This document shows positions 1 to 11,931 of a DNA stretch of 60,305 bases, piece after piece (within the stretch, counting starts at the first letter, position 1; every line of letters begins with the position of its first letter). A program made the position numbers and the translations under genes. The DNA comes from Lingula anatina (Eukaryota; Brachiopoda; Lingulata; Lingulida; Lingulidae). Location of the stretch: NCBI RefSeq assembly GCF_001039355.2, contig NW_019775628.1, positions 155,128 through 215,432 of the forward strand, given 5' to 3'. Below the pieces are notes generated by a model, which saw nothing but the letters and a program-made list of their open reading frames with translations, made no database searches and had not been told where the DNA came from.

Positions 1-1265
1 GGTGGGGGGGAGGTGGAAGTCTAGTTAATGGAAAATACATAGTTACACGGTTGCGTTCATATATGGAAGGTATTTAGACAGGCAATCGAATTATTTTCGT
101 CCTAAGACGTAATCTGTCGACCAAACTGATTTTAATGGTTTTGTAAAGGCTGGGATTAAACGAATACAACAACATTAATTTTTTGCTGTTATTCACTTAA
201 AACCTCCTCTTCTCTCCGCCGTCATTTTTTGAATGGTTCTCCAGTTGCAATATTCATATATAATAGGAATTTCAGTTACCTAGTGAGGGCAGTCTGGATA
301 TTATTTTTCAGTATTTGAGTGGTTATTTTTAAAACAAAATTGGTAGGTAGCATTATCAGAAGGGACGTCTGGCCATTACCATACGTCGCCCTTACGAAGT
401 CGCCAGCAACTGCGGTTAACGTTATCTCATATCAACCGAACCGCAAACAAAATGACACTTTTTTAGGAAGATGATGATATACATTTACACTTCGCGTGTA
501 ATCAACAGTTTTAAATGAAGTGACGTTTTTTTTCAACTATAAAAATGATAAGACTTCTCTAAAATAAATGCTTATCACATTAGTTTCGTTATTTCCTCAA
601 GGTGTCATATATAACACAGCGTCACATCGGATAAGAAGGTCTCAGGCGTGTTTTGTGACTTTACTCAGTACGACACCACAGGGCACTGGTATCCACGATA
701 AAATAAGAGGTAAGTTGTCACGTCTGTCTATTTCTAAGAAATGTGGACACTTAAGGCTTCGTTCACATGGAAAGTCTATTTTCTAAAAATCTATTTTCTA
801 TTCGCACAGCCGAGAATTAATTACAGCTTTGGAAGTAACTGACTCGCGCTGCCAGTAATTACGCCGCGGGATATTCAGGGCACAGACCGTGAGCAGAAGA
901 TATACCGCGAATAGAAAATAGATTTTTAGAAAATAGACTTTCCATGTGAACGAAGCCTTAACTTCATCAGGTAAGATAATACACACGGAGAGAAGAGGCC
1001 GTACACTAATTCTGCATAGGTAGCTGCTGTTAATAAAAAATTCTCTAAAAGCCTATAGACACGAGGGGTGAAATTTAAAAGAAGGACTATAAAGCAGCTT
1101 CATCAAAAATACCTTTGTCGGTCAATAAACTTTTTAATTTAAGGATTTTTTACTCCTCGTTAAAACATGGAGGCAACATGGAGGTACAGGTCCGTATAAA
1201 GCACACCTGAAATTTGCGCTCAAAACGATGCAAGGTTTATCATGAACTTTTTTGTTTCTTTTCAG
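1..1265. other. 5' flank of the secreted-protein gene, copy A
   Basis: No coding exon is recognised here. The stretch aligns by eye with 21380-22390 (for example the shared block around 260-440 and 21450-21630), so it is the upstream region of copy A. It ends at a pyrimidine-rich acceptor (AG at 1264-1265) that opens the 5' UTR/first coding exon. A palindromic MITE at 751-961 is the largest difference from copy B. Confidence 0.6.
751..961. mobile_element. Palindromic TTAA-flanked MITE (piggyBac-like)
   Basis: Inverted arms of about 54 bp (about 755-808 and 904-957) read GGCTTCGTTCACATGGAAAG inward from both ends, and the element is flanked by TTAA on each side. The corresponding place in copy B (about 21952) has a single TTAA with no insert, which gives an exact empty site. 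A TTAA target duplication is the hallmark of piggyBac-type elements. The element has no coding capacity, so it is a non-autonomous derivative. Confidence 0.85.
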
Positions 1266-1312
1266 TTGTGGACATCGCTCGTGCTGCCCCCTGTCTGCTA
1301 CACACAATCACA

Positions 1313-3111
1313 ATGAGGAGGTCAACAGTCCTGGGGATTCTTCTGATCATCGCTGGTCATCAGGTAAGGTAAAACACCACGTTTATTAACTTGATATGTC
1401 ACACAAGTCATGTTGTAAAAATGAGAGCCTAATAACAAGCGGATCCAGTACAAGACGCAGAGATCACGTGTCACGTGCCACTCGGAAGTTTGTGCATAAA
1501 TTTTAATTTCATTCTGAAATTTTAGTTAACCGATGTCCGACTGCAGGAATCCGGTTTTTGCTGTAATTCCCAAACCACCTACCCACTCCCCTTTTTTGTT
1601 AGCCATTAAAAACCTATTTCACTTCAAAATCTATTTCATTCTTGCGAACATGTATAACGAGGTTCTATTGTTAGATTTTGTGGGCAAGCAGGTTCTGAAT
1701 CCGTCTTAATTTGTCTCCCTGAAGACTTCATAAATTACAATCACGCGCAAAGGTTGTGAACTTTTTCCTTACCTTGACCACTGGCATATCTTTGTCAATG
1801 CATGCCTTGATGAACTCTTCCAATATGGCCGTCAAAACCACTTCTGTAAATCTATCCGAAACAAATGTATATATAACCAACACCACTTGAAAAAAGAAAA
1901 TGCCAAATGTGCCACACAGGAGTTATAGAGGATGAAAAGCACTTTTTAATTACCTGTCCTCTGTATATTGAATACAGAAAAGAACTCTTTCAAATAGTAC
2001 AAAGCGGCCATACATGCTTTACACATTTAAGCAACGAAGATAAATTCTCCTTCATAATGAACATCCCAAACGAGTCAGTTATAATATCCTTGGCCAAATT
2101 CCTTAACCTCGATTTTGGCAAAAGAAACTGTGCTAACTCTTCCACTTTGTGATGTCTATGGCTATAAATAATTTCTATAAATATGAAGGTTTGCTTCACA
2201 TAATAGAAAACAGGCTTGTGCATAATTAATATCTATGTCTTACTCATGTATACAATACTTGTAGTATGATGCAAGCATATGATCAGTGTTGTGAGCAGTT
2301 GACTCGGCATTAAGACCATACCTAGCTTATGATTATGAAATACTGAACATGTATGTATAATAATAGTACATTTTTATATATGTAATTTTGGTGCTATTTA
2401 TCTATGTATTTTATTATTATTATAGGCCTTTCATTACTATTGTTGCTATTACTTTAACTCTGTACATTCTCAGTCTGGTGTAGAAAGTATGAATAAAGCA
2501 CAAAATATATACGGGAGTATCAAACTTAGATTAAGTTTGTAAATAAGTGCTATTATTACGTGAATGTGTTTTGAGATGTAAACAAAAAGTGTCTTTCAAA
2601 TTGTACATGTATAACAACTGAACACACACACACACACGATAAAAGGAAGAAAAAAAGTAATTGTAATGTCTGAATTTGATAAAGCGCATGGGTAGTCGCA
2701 GTGACAGTGACGTAGGCCTACACTTTGGCCGAATAAACATTCGATTGTAAACAGATGTGAACAGCGTTTGGATAATGTTTCAAATCAAGCAAAATGTTAA
2801 GTTGACCCAGGACGTACAGAGAAAGTATCAAATCTAAGTTAATTTAGTTTAAGTTTCTTTTAACATTGTACAATAACCATTGGGTTGCAATTTTACTGAC
2901 TAAATTATTATTATTATTATTATTAAAGATATGCTTTAAGCTTGCCTCATAAGATCACTTTGCGCCTATCGCACTCGCCGGTTGTCACTCGATCATTAGG
3001 TTGTCTTATTCACGTAAATTATTTGTGTTTTCATTTCTGTAACGTTCATAATCATTTTGTTTCAATAAAGTTGTAAATTTTCATCACTACTTGTAATCAT
3101 TTCCTTGCAGA

Positions 3112-3176
<65 letters not shown>

Positions 3177-6100
3177 ATTAATTTTTCAACAGGTGTTGGT
3201 GTCTGATGCGCAGTCTGCACCATGTGAGTATTTAAGTGTGTAACGTTTATTTGAAATTCTGTCCTGTTTCACGCATTGTCATGTTGAACTACGTGTATGT
3301 AATGTAGTTTAGCGTGGGGTTGGCGTGGGGTTCGGGACCCAAAAACTTTTGGTATTTTAGAGAGTGAACGGTTCCATTTGGTACGGTTTAGAACTACGAT
3401 TACAGCTTGAATCAAAATTCTAATTTCAAGAGGGGACCATTGGCGTGATTTTTTTCAGAAATCGAAGGGGGGGGGGGCATTATCCCCCTCAATACGCCAC
3501 TGTAATGTCACTGTAATGTCATGTAATATCATGCTCTCAGGCCCGTAGGTAGAGGATCTGCTCTGAACTTAACTTTTATCTAGGTTCAATGCCAATGATG
3601 AACCACATATAGGTTTCTAGGCAAAAAAGAACTTTTTTCAGAAAAACGGACCTCTATTAAATGAACTGTGCTATGTTGTATTATGCCATGATATTATGCC
3701 ATGTTATATATAATGTTTTGTTATATTATCTTATGTCGTGATCACGTCATGATTTGTATTAATGTCAGCAGATTCTAAAGAAAAAAACAACGATATTTGG
3801 TTGTGTAACAGTCATTGATATTTCGTTCTTCGTTTCATTCTTCAGCTTTGTTTCAAGCATGCAACAACGCTCCACTTAGGACAGCAACGCNAACAGTAAC
3901 ACTACTTGACAATGGGCTGAGCACTTATCACAGAGCCTGTGTGCGATGCCATTCTTGTGCTGTGATTGGTTAGTTGAGTCACGTGAAGCCCTACTGTTGC
4001 GCCCTCGCGTATCGCGTAAATGCTGCACATTTCTGGCCATGTGTAAAATGGTTTCTTTAAGAGAGCCAATAACAAGCGGATCCAGTACAAGGCGCAGAGG
4101 TCACGTGTCACGTGCCACTCGGAAGATTGTGGAATAAATTTTCATTCTGAAACTTAAGTTAACCGAGGTCCGACTGTAGAAATCCGCTTTTTGCTGTAAT
4201 TGTCAAACCACCTAATACCTTCCCATTTTTTATTAGCCATTAAAAACCTATTTCACTACAAAATCTATTTCATTCTTGCGAGCATGTATAACGAGGGTCT
4301 ATTGTTAGCCTTTGTGGGCAAGTGGGTTCTGAATCCTTCTAAATTTGGCTCCCTGAAGACTTCATAAATTACAATCACGCGCAAAGGTTGTGAACTATTT
4401 CCTTACTTTGACCACTGGCATATCTATATCAATGCATGCCTTGATGACCTGTCGCAATATGGCCGTTAAAACCACCTCCGTAAACCTATCCAAAACAAAT
4501 GTTATATATGTTATATATGGTGTTGGTTATATATAGAGAGTTATAGGGGATGAAAAGCACTTTTTAATTACCTGCCCTCTGTATATAGAATACAGAAAAG
4601 AACTCTTTCAAATAGTACAGTGCGGTCATACATGCTTTACACAGTAAGCAACGAAGATAAATTCTCCTTCATAATGAACAACCCAAACGAGATCAGTGAT
4701 AATATCCTTGGCCAAATTCCTTAACCTCGCTTTTGAGAAAAGAAACTGTGCTACATCTTCCACTTTGTGATGTCTATGGCTATAAATAATTACTATAAAT
4801 ATTAAGGATTGCTTCACATAGTAGAAAACAGGCTTGTGCATAATTAATATCCATGTCTTAGTCATGTATACAATACTTGTAGTTTGATGCTAGCATATGA
4901 TCAGTGTTGTGAGCAGTTGACGCGGCATTAACACCATACCTAGCTTATGATTAAGAAATACTGAACATGTATGTATAATAATGGTACATTTCTATATACA
5001 ACATTGGTCAAAAAGGTTGTCCCACCCCCATTTCCATGCACTTTAATTTACAAATGATCACCTCATAACTGTAAATTGTTAGAAATAGTGCTTTTTATTA
5101 CAGATAGCGTGTCCTACATGATTAATGGTTAAAAAAAATACAAAAAAGTGGTGAAAATATATGCATTTTATACCATTTAGTAAAATTTATAAGGGGTACC
5201 CCCTCAAATCCACTGTTTCACTGTGACTTCTACAGTGTAAAGAAATGTCTATTAAATTGAAAAGATGCCATCAAATGTTACCAAATTCACACACAATTAG
5301 CATTATGGTGTGCTCGTTAAATGTCACGTGCCTAACAGCGTGTGCGTCTACCGCGTACTGCAATTATCTCCTGTAGACGGCGCGACAAGCCCTCAACACG
5401 GGTAACAATTCTGTTATAGGGAATAAACATTCGATTATAAACAGATGTGAACAGCGTTTGGATAATGTTTCAAATCAAGCAAAATGTTAAGTTGACCCAG
5501 GACGTACAGAGAAAGTATCAAATCTAAGTTTATTTAGTTTAAGTTTCGTTTAACACTGTACAACAACCATTGGGTTGCAATTTTACTGAATAAATTATCA
5601 TTATTATTATTATTAAAGATCTGCTTTAAGCTTGCCTCATAAGATCACTTTGCGCCTATCGCACTCGCCGGTTGTCTCTCGATCGTTAGGTTGTCTTATT
5701 CACGTAAAATATTTGTGTTTTCGTTTCTGTAACGTTCATATTCATTTTGTTTCAATAAAGTTGTAAATTTTCATCACTACCTGTAATAATTTCCTTGCAG
5801 ATTAATATATATATATATATCAATTAATTTTTCAACAGGTGTTGGTGTCTGATGCGCAGGCTGCACCATGTGAGTATTTAAGTGTGTAACGGTTATTTGA
5901 AATTCTGTCCTGTTTCACGCATTGTCATGTTGAACTACATGTATGTAATGTAGTTTAGCGTGGGGTTGTGTGGGGTTGGGGACCCAAAAACTTTTGGTAT
6001 TTTAGAGAGTGACCGGTTCCATTTGGTACGGTTTAGAACTACGAATACAGCTTGAATCAAAATTCTAATTTCAAGAGGGGACCATTGGCGTGATTTTTTT

Positions 6101-7957
6101 TTCAGAAATAGAAGAGGGGGGGTCAGGATCCCACTCAATTCGCCACTGTAATGTCACTGTAATGTCATGTAATGTCATGCTCTCAGGCCCGTAGGTAGAG
6201 GAGCTGCTCTGAACTTAACTTTTATCTAGGTTCAATGCCAATGATGAACCACATATAGGTTTCTAGGCAAAAAAGAACTTTTTTCAGAAAAACGGACCTC
6301 TATTAAATGAACTGTGCTATGTTGTAGGCTATTATGCCATGATATTATGCCATGTTATATATAATGTTTTGTTATATTATCTTATGTCGTGATCACGTCA
6401 TGATTTGTATTAATGTCAGCAGATTCTAAAGAAAAAAACAACGATATTTGGTTGTGTAACATTCATTGATATTTCGTTCTTCGTTTCATTCTTCAGCTTT
6501 GTTTCAAGCATGCAACAACGCTCCACTTAGGACAGCAACGCCACCTATCTTCATAACAGGTCCAGCCAACTGCCCAGACGGCGTCACCGAGTGTGTGACC
6601 AACCCGTTCTTTATCAACTTCAATTCCAATGCGACAGGAGCGACACCTGCAGACTCAGCAGCCAGAGTTTGCCTGTGTCCCAGGACCCAGGTCCCAGTGT
6701 ACCCGCTCGCAACTGCTGCCGGGGTCACTACGGCAAATCCGTCGTGCATGAACAGTAAGTTAAAAAAACACTGTCTGAATTGGGAAATAAAATATAACTT
6801 TTGTTATACGCAGTTCCCAAAAAATTGTCATCTCCCTGGCTTAGTTGACTAGGATCAGGGAATAATATCGGATAGGTCTTTAATTCCCTGCTAGGATTTA
6901 TAAGAGACTGCTGTAACACTGTTCCTGATAGGTTAAAATGTGCAAATGTGACCATGTAACGTTGGGAGCGAAACCGGGGCCAGGATTGAAATATGGATGT
7001 TGGTTTTTTTTTCAAACGCGTGCATGATAACTTTAATATAAATGTCAGCAGCTGTAATATGCGGACGACATACTGGGGAGCGGTGCGCTTTTAGTTTGGG
7101 GTCGAGATCCCAGAATCATGCCACTAGAGGGCAACTGGTGGAATGTCCAGCTACTACCTGGTCAAACAGTTGTCGGACTTCGATTTGAATTTTTAGTTTA
7201 AAGTATTCTAGGTAGACCTTTTCGAAATGTATGTAATTAAGTAAATTACTGGTGAAGTAACCAGGAAAAAATATTGATTTTGCTTTATAAAGGTATGTCA
7301 GGATCCGTGTTCCCTCAATTAGAGGGAAACATAGTGACAGTAATGTCAATGAGGATCCTGATAATAATGAGAAAAGTGCTTAATTTGGTGATTCCGACTT
7401 GTATTATTGAAATGACAGAATCACATGTTTGTTTTGTCGGAAAATGCAAATTGTGGAAATTTTAGCCTTTTGACTGTTCCAGTTGCGGGAATGCCATGTG
7501 AGGTTCGAAACGATTGCGAGCTGCTAACCCAAGACTGTCTCGGTATTTCGCAGTGGACGGGAACTTTCATGTCTGACGCGCTCAGAGAGAAGTTGATTGT
7601 GCGTACATGATGCAAATTCTTTCTCCCTCCCTTCTTTCTCCGCCTGTTTGTCTTTTTATGAAATGAATTTCCTAGTTTATTTTAAGTAAAACAAAAATCT
7701 GCACACCCATTTCGGTACCACTCTTTTGCAGTCAATTAGATGAATTATAACTAGACATTTCTGATCTCTCTCTCTCTCTGACACATTTTCCTGTTTTCTT
7801 GCAGTTAACTACCAGCATAATATGCATTTTCGGTCTCGAGCATCAAGTGGCAGTACCATCTTTTGAGTGCATTGGTGGTTTGTGTGTGGATACTGGAGTA
7901 CCTGTTGCCATAGGCTTGGTTACGCAACCCACCGTGACAGAAATTTTGAGCGTCTGA
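1313..7957 (+). CDS. Secreted cysteine-containing protein, copy A, 5 exons
   Basis: I do not recognise the family. Coding exons are 1313-1363, 3193-3223 (or its duplicate 5839-5869), 6497-6754, 7483-7598 and 7805-7957. All junctions are AG/GT and phases close (0,1,1,0), giving about 202 residues. Exon 1 encodes a signal peptide (MRRSTVLGILLIIAGHQ). The mature part has paired cysteines (CNNAPL, NCPDGVTEC, CLCPRTQ, PCEVRNDCELLTQDCL, FECIGGLCVDTG) and an NATG glycosylation sequon, consistent with a small disulfide-bonded extracellular protein. The exon 4 donor is the weaker GTGCGT. Exon 1 and the first exon 2 lie left of the N at 3891, and exons 3-5 lie right of it, so the full model crosses one contig join. 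The 5' UTR is continuous with exon 1 from 1266. The role is unknown. Confidence 0.65.
1883..2152 (+). mobile_element. Non-LTR retrotransposon C-terminal remnant
   Basis: The open frame contains KCQMCHTGVIEDEKHFLITC followed by PLYIEYRKELF. This is the C-x2-C...H-x4-C zinc-knuckle-like motif seen at the C-terminus of many LINE polymerases after the reverse transcriptase. No RT core is nearby, so it is a 3' fragment. It lies in the first intron of the secreted-protein gene and recurs at 23017-23286 and, degraded, near 4500-4770. Confidence 0.65.
2623..2638. repeat. (CA)n microsatellite
   Basis: A short CA run in the intron. It is expanded in the two tandem copies at about 23757-23780 and 24158-24191. 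Confidence 0.8.
3115..3174. repeat. (AT)n microsatellite before exon 2
   Basis: About 60 bp of AT dinucleotide directly upstream of the exon 2 acceptor. The duplicate exon 2 at 5839 has only a short AT tract (about 5806-5820), and copy B has about 60 bp at 24659-24720, so the tract varies in length between the three copies. Confidence 0.9.
3846..3890 (+). pseudogene. Truncated first copy of exon 3 of the secreted-protein gene
   Basis: The acceptor and the first 45 bases match the start of the intact exon 3 at 6497 (encoding SLFQACNNAPLRTAT). The copy is cut by the N at 3891. The 2.4 kb to its left matches the 2.5 kb left of the intact exon. This is either an incomplete tandem duplication or an overlapping allelic contig. 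Confidence 0.8.
3891..3891. other. Assembly join (single N)
   Basis: One ambiguous base inside exon 3 of the secreted-protein gene. Sequence to the right (3892-4040) is unrelated to what follows the same exon at 6497, so this is a contig boundary rather than an ambiguous base call. Confidence 0.85.
4480..4770 (+). mobile_element. Degraded LINE C-terminal remnant
   Basis: This is the second copy of the remnant at 1883-2152. The coding frame is broken by small deletions: the start with the C-x2-C motif is lost, but the nucleotide match to the HFLITCPLYIEYRKELF stretch is clear. Confidence 0.6.
5000..5420 (-). mobile_element. Tc1/mariner-like transposase 3' fragment
   Basis: On the minus strand near 5320-5420 the peptide NRIVTRVEGLSRRLQEIIAV, then RGRRTRC and a stop, has the shape of Tc1-family transposase C-termini (xLIESMPRRxxxVIxAxGxxTxY). 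Beyond it is AT-rich terminal sequence ending CATTGGTCAAAAAGGTTGTCCCACC. The fragment replaces about 350 bp present in the other copies of this intron (compare 2373-2722). It carries no intact transposase. Confidence 0.6.
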
Positions 7958-9430
7958 AGAATGGCGGGACTGAATCAAGCAGTTTAAAAATTTTCCATCT
8001 TTTAATACAATTTTAGAATAGCATAGTATCCCGTCTTTATACAAGGCATACAAACAGACAGACATATATACGGACAGACGGACAAACAGTAACTCCTAAG
8101 CACACATATTAGGATTTACTGGTGTTTTGTTTTAGGTTCAACCACAGACATCCCTTCAAGAAATTCACAGCTCTCCATTCAAACGTAGAGTCCGACCCTG
8201 ATGTTACTGTAGTCACCCAACAGCAAACAAAAATGCCGGTGTTACAAGAATGGTAGTCCGTGGTCCCATATGATTGGTATAGGTTGGGGTTAGTCGAAGT
8301 ATTGGTGTTACTATATGGGACGAATGTCGCCTGTGCAAAGTAATGGGGAACGGACTTTGGTTCCTAGCTGACTATCATGCCCGTCACACCCTGTCGATCG
8401 TGTACGAGAGAGCTCCCTGTGCCACAGGGTCTGGCTACTAATGATTTGTACAGCTTAGCCGCGTCCTAGATTTGGAATGACATACGTCACGCTAACCCTA
8501 GCCTGTACGAATCTATTGGAGGGCGGACTCTCAAACATCAGCATTGAATCCATTTAAAGAGAAAAGACCCACCTTCATTGAATCCATTTAAAGAGAAAAG
8601 ACCGACCTTCATTGCTGTACAATATAAAGCGATGTACACCTAACTGGAGTTCGTAAAATTTTTGATCGAAATATCCTTTTTGAGAATTACATGTAGTATT
8701 TCCGACAATTTTTAACTTTAACATTAAAACGACCTCGTTGCCTTAAGGTATGAATGATATAAAATCACGTATATATATATTTCAGTGGGATATTGATGTG
8801 CAAGTAAAATTGGCATTATAATCATAGGTCTCTGTTGTGCTTACCTTTCTGTAAGAGTCTTCATCACCTATAAAGTGTTTAAATAGCACAAACGTTTTGG
8901 GAATAAAAATAATTATGACTTTAAAACAAGGAAATGTTATGCAAACTTCCACAACCGTGAATAAATAGGCGCCACCGTCTGGATTTTTGTGGGGGTTATT
9001 TTCAGTATTTTATAAAAAAAGGATTGTTTTAACGGCTGACAATGTTTTTGTTAATTTTAGTGGCAACATTTTCTCCAAATACACCAACAAACAAAAACAA
9101 CACTTTTGCAACAGCTCAAACAAAATGACTATGATTATTTCAAATAAGGTATATTACTGTAGAAACGGGCTAATATCAAAAGAACTAAGGGAATTTATAC
9201 GGTTCAACGGTCAAAGAAGCATTCTTGCTAAAAGAAAGTATTGTAAAAGGAAAAATAAGTCCAATCTTTTCATTCACTTGAATTAAGGACTACTTCAGTC
9301 TTTCAGTTTCCTTGAATAGCATTTGGCAAATTTACCGTTCGACTGCGCATCAAAATAAGAATACTTTCCCTTACGACTATGTATTCAATTCCATCAAATG
9401 ATAGCCTGTAATTCACCGTGGCGAGAACAC
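7958..9430. other. Convergent 3' intergenic region, copy A
   Basis: This lies between the stop of the secreted-protein gene and the decayed receptor exons; the two genes are convergent. No gene is seen. A 35-bp unit is repeated twice in tandem at 8542-8611. The part from 9221 on matches 25212 onward in copy B. Confidence 0.6.
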
Positions 9431-11548
9431 CAAATCTGAAGAAGGGGAACAGCTTTCATTTAATGGTATCGTTTTAACCAGTTTGTGCGAGGGACTGGTG
9501 GTCGTCACGTGGTCGTCACGTCAAACCCCAGCGACGAACTCTTCGTAGATGCACGCACAAGATGGTCGTCACCAGGAGAAAGAGCAGGGTCAGAACGCCG
9601 AGGATGCCGAGAAGAGAGATAATCTCGATGCTGTGGAGATCACACTCGTCACTGGCATAGTCTTCCTCATCCGGGAATTTAGAAATCTAACCTGAATAAT
9701 TAAAATATATATAATAATAATGATGAAATCGTAATTTAGTCATGAAGACATTTTTCAAATATTTGGTCTTGTTGACTAAAATGTTTAATAAAGTGAAAAT
9801 ATATGTATAAAAAAATAATAATAAAAGAAGTAGAAACAAATTACAGAGACTACAAACTTGCTTCGTGAAATTATCGGTGTAAATGGATATAATACGTGCC
9901 CCCAGAGACCGCTTGGTTATATATATACCTCTCTATTTAAATAGACTATTGAAAACCCGTAACGAGAAGTTGCATTCACCACAGACTTAGTGAAAATGAC
10001 AAATGTTGCTCTAACCGCTCTGCTTGTTCACATACATGTATAATACGCGATAGAGCGCTCACAAATAAAATAAATCATTAACTTTCATCTAATTTATCTT
10101 TTATCGTATCCTTTTTATTACACTAAGGTTTATTTTCACATCTTAAATTTGATGATTGTATTATTAGCATTACTACATTATTATTATTTCACTTTTAAAT
10201 CATCTTCAAGGGCATACAAAAGAATACAATTTTTGACGTACATTTTACATATATATCAGCTGAATAAATTATTATCATTACATTATTTAAAAAAGTTAAC
10301 GATTATTACTGGTGCTTGTTTGTAAATCACCTTTAGTTTGTGCCTGTGGCTTCTCTCTATCATCATACAGAACCATGATTAATTCTGAGACGCTCAAAAC
10401 AGGTCGGTAGTCACCCTGGTCATTTTCGTTATTCCTTTCAGTTTCGGTATCATTCTCTTCTTTTCCTTTAGTCGGTGGGTCTTCAGTGTCTGAACTGCGT
10501 TTGTTAACTTCTGTGAAGACGAACAATACAGAAACACCAAGAGTGTTAAACCTTTATATAGAAAAACTTAATTTTCTGGGAAATTTCATTTCTTTTCTGT
10601 AAAACACTGAGGTGCATTGTAAGCAAAACCGTTGAAAGAATAGCGGTTCACAACCCCACTTTTGGGCCTTATGTTGCTGGTTTATCTCATAAAAGATACG
10701 AAGTCTCGTGATGTCATAATAGAAATGAACAAATCGTTAACTGGTTCACACTCTCTGTAACTGTTTTGGACATGATAAAGAGAATATTGCTGAAAGCGAA
10801 CTCACATAATTAACAACTGAACATTTATAGAATTATTGTGACTTACTTCAAAATCACTTGAAAAGAAAACTCACTTGGTTGCTCTGTCTCTAGCCACCAA
10901 CTTTCATTTTGAAAATTGTAAGGATGAACTCGTAACCAAGGAGGTAGGGTGGCGACCTTTGAATGACCTTGAAAACCATGATAAGACTCCTCTGTGTCCT
11001 TTGGTTGGCACTGATTCTTTTGAAACCGTAATGAAAATTGCAATGAAAATGTAGACATTTTCTATCACTTAATGGGAAATCCATTCAGATGATTACAATA
11101 CATGTAACAAAAATTTCCATTTCCAAATGAAAGAAATAAAAAATGAACAAAAATCTTATTATAAAGTTGCCAATGCCTTGACTTTTAGCATTGTTGTTTA
11201 GCAATGGCTGATGGGACTGTCTCATTCTCAATGAAATGTGATGCTTTTTTTTGGCAGTGTGTTAGGTGTGACAGTGTGTTATATGTTGTAGTATGTCTGA
11301 TGCGACATTGTGTTAGCTGTGACAGTACATGACATGTGACAGTGTCTTAACTATTGCTTACCCCGTCACACCTATTCCCAGGCAGTTGGCTTGCACACGT
11401 TGACACCTGGCATTCAAAATACAGAGTAATAAACTGCTCGTATTTGATCACTCTGAACTTGGGGGAGTACACACTCCTTACGGTGCTCTTTTCACCTGAA
11501 CCAGACTGGAAACCTTGATTATGGGGAATCGGAGATTCCACACCACAA
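9430..11548 (-). pseudogene. Decayed copy A of the receptor's last four exons
   Basis: Reading down the minus strand: 11548-11362 (end of the ZP domain, CGVESPIPHNQGF...GNRCDG), 11016-10875 (NQCQPKDTEESYHGF...), 10510-10331 (KVNKRSSDTEDPPTKG...) and about 9691-9430 (transmembrane exon). They match 27667-25397 closely. The last exon is broken: its first full codon is TAG where copy B has GAG, and a net 23-bp deletion near 9509-9520 shifts the frame in the cytoplasmic tail. The upstream receptor exons are absent; homology jumps from about 11915 to the intron block at 11932-12650. A transcript from this copy could not make the anchored receptor. Confidence 0.75.
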
Positions 11549-11850
11549 CTGGAAACAATAATGTATGATCTTTAATTTGAAGAAAGCAGCTCTTTTGTTT
11601 TTATTGTTAGTGTGGATATATGGCAAAACGTATGATAACAGGAGTAATTGAAACAGATTTGAAACCACATTTTCTTTGGCTTTTTAGCAGAGTGAAAAGT
11701 AACAAGAGTGTGTGAAAAAGTACTGCTGCTGTTAAAGTAGAAAGTGGTTTACAGTGGTTTTGTCACTTATCAAGAGTTAACGGACCTCTGTAGGTCCATG
11801 GTTCAAGGAGACAGAATGGCACAAAACTATGACCTGTGGAGAGCTTTTGT

Positions 11851-11870
11851 TGGGGGGGGGGGGGGGGGGG
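11851..11870. repeat. Poly-G tract
   Basis: A run of 20 consecutive G bases. Copy B has only 6 G at the matching place (about 27963-27968). The length may be unreliable. Confidence 0.8.
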
Positions 11871-11931
11871 CATGTCCGATCAGCTCCGACCCAACTGTTC
11901 TTGATGATTACAGGCTAATAGACTTATTGGC

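Noticed and set aside
6504-6749. 81-codon minus-strand open frame
   Set aside because: It is the antisense of exon 3 of the secreted-protein gene, with no splice or domain support.
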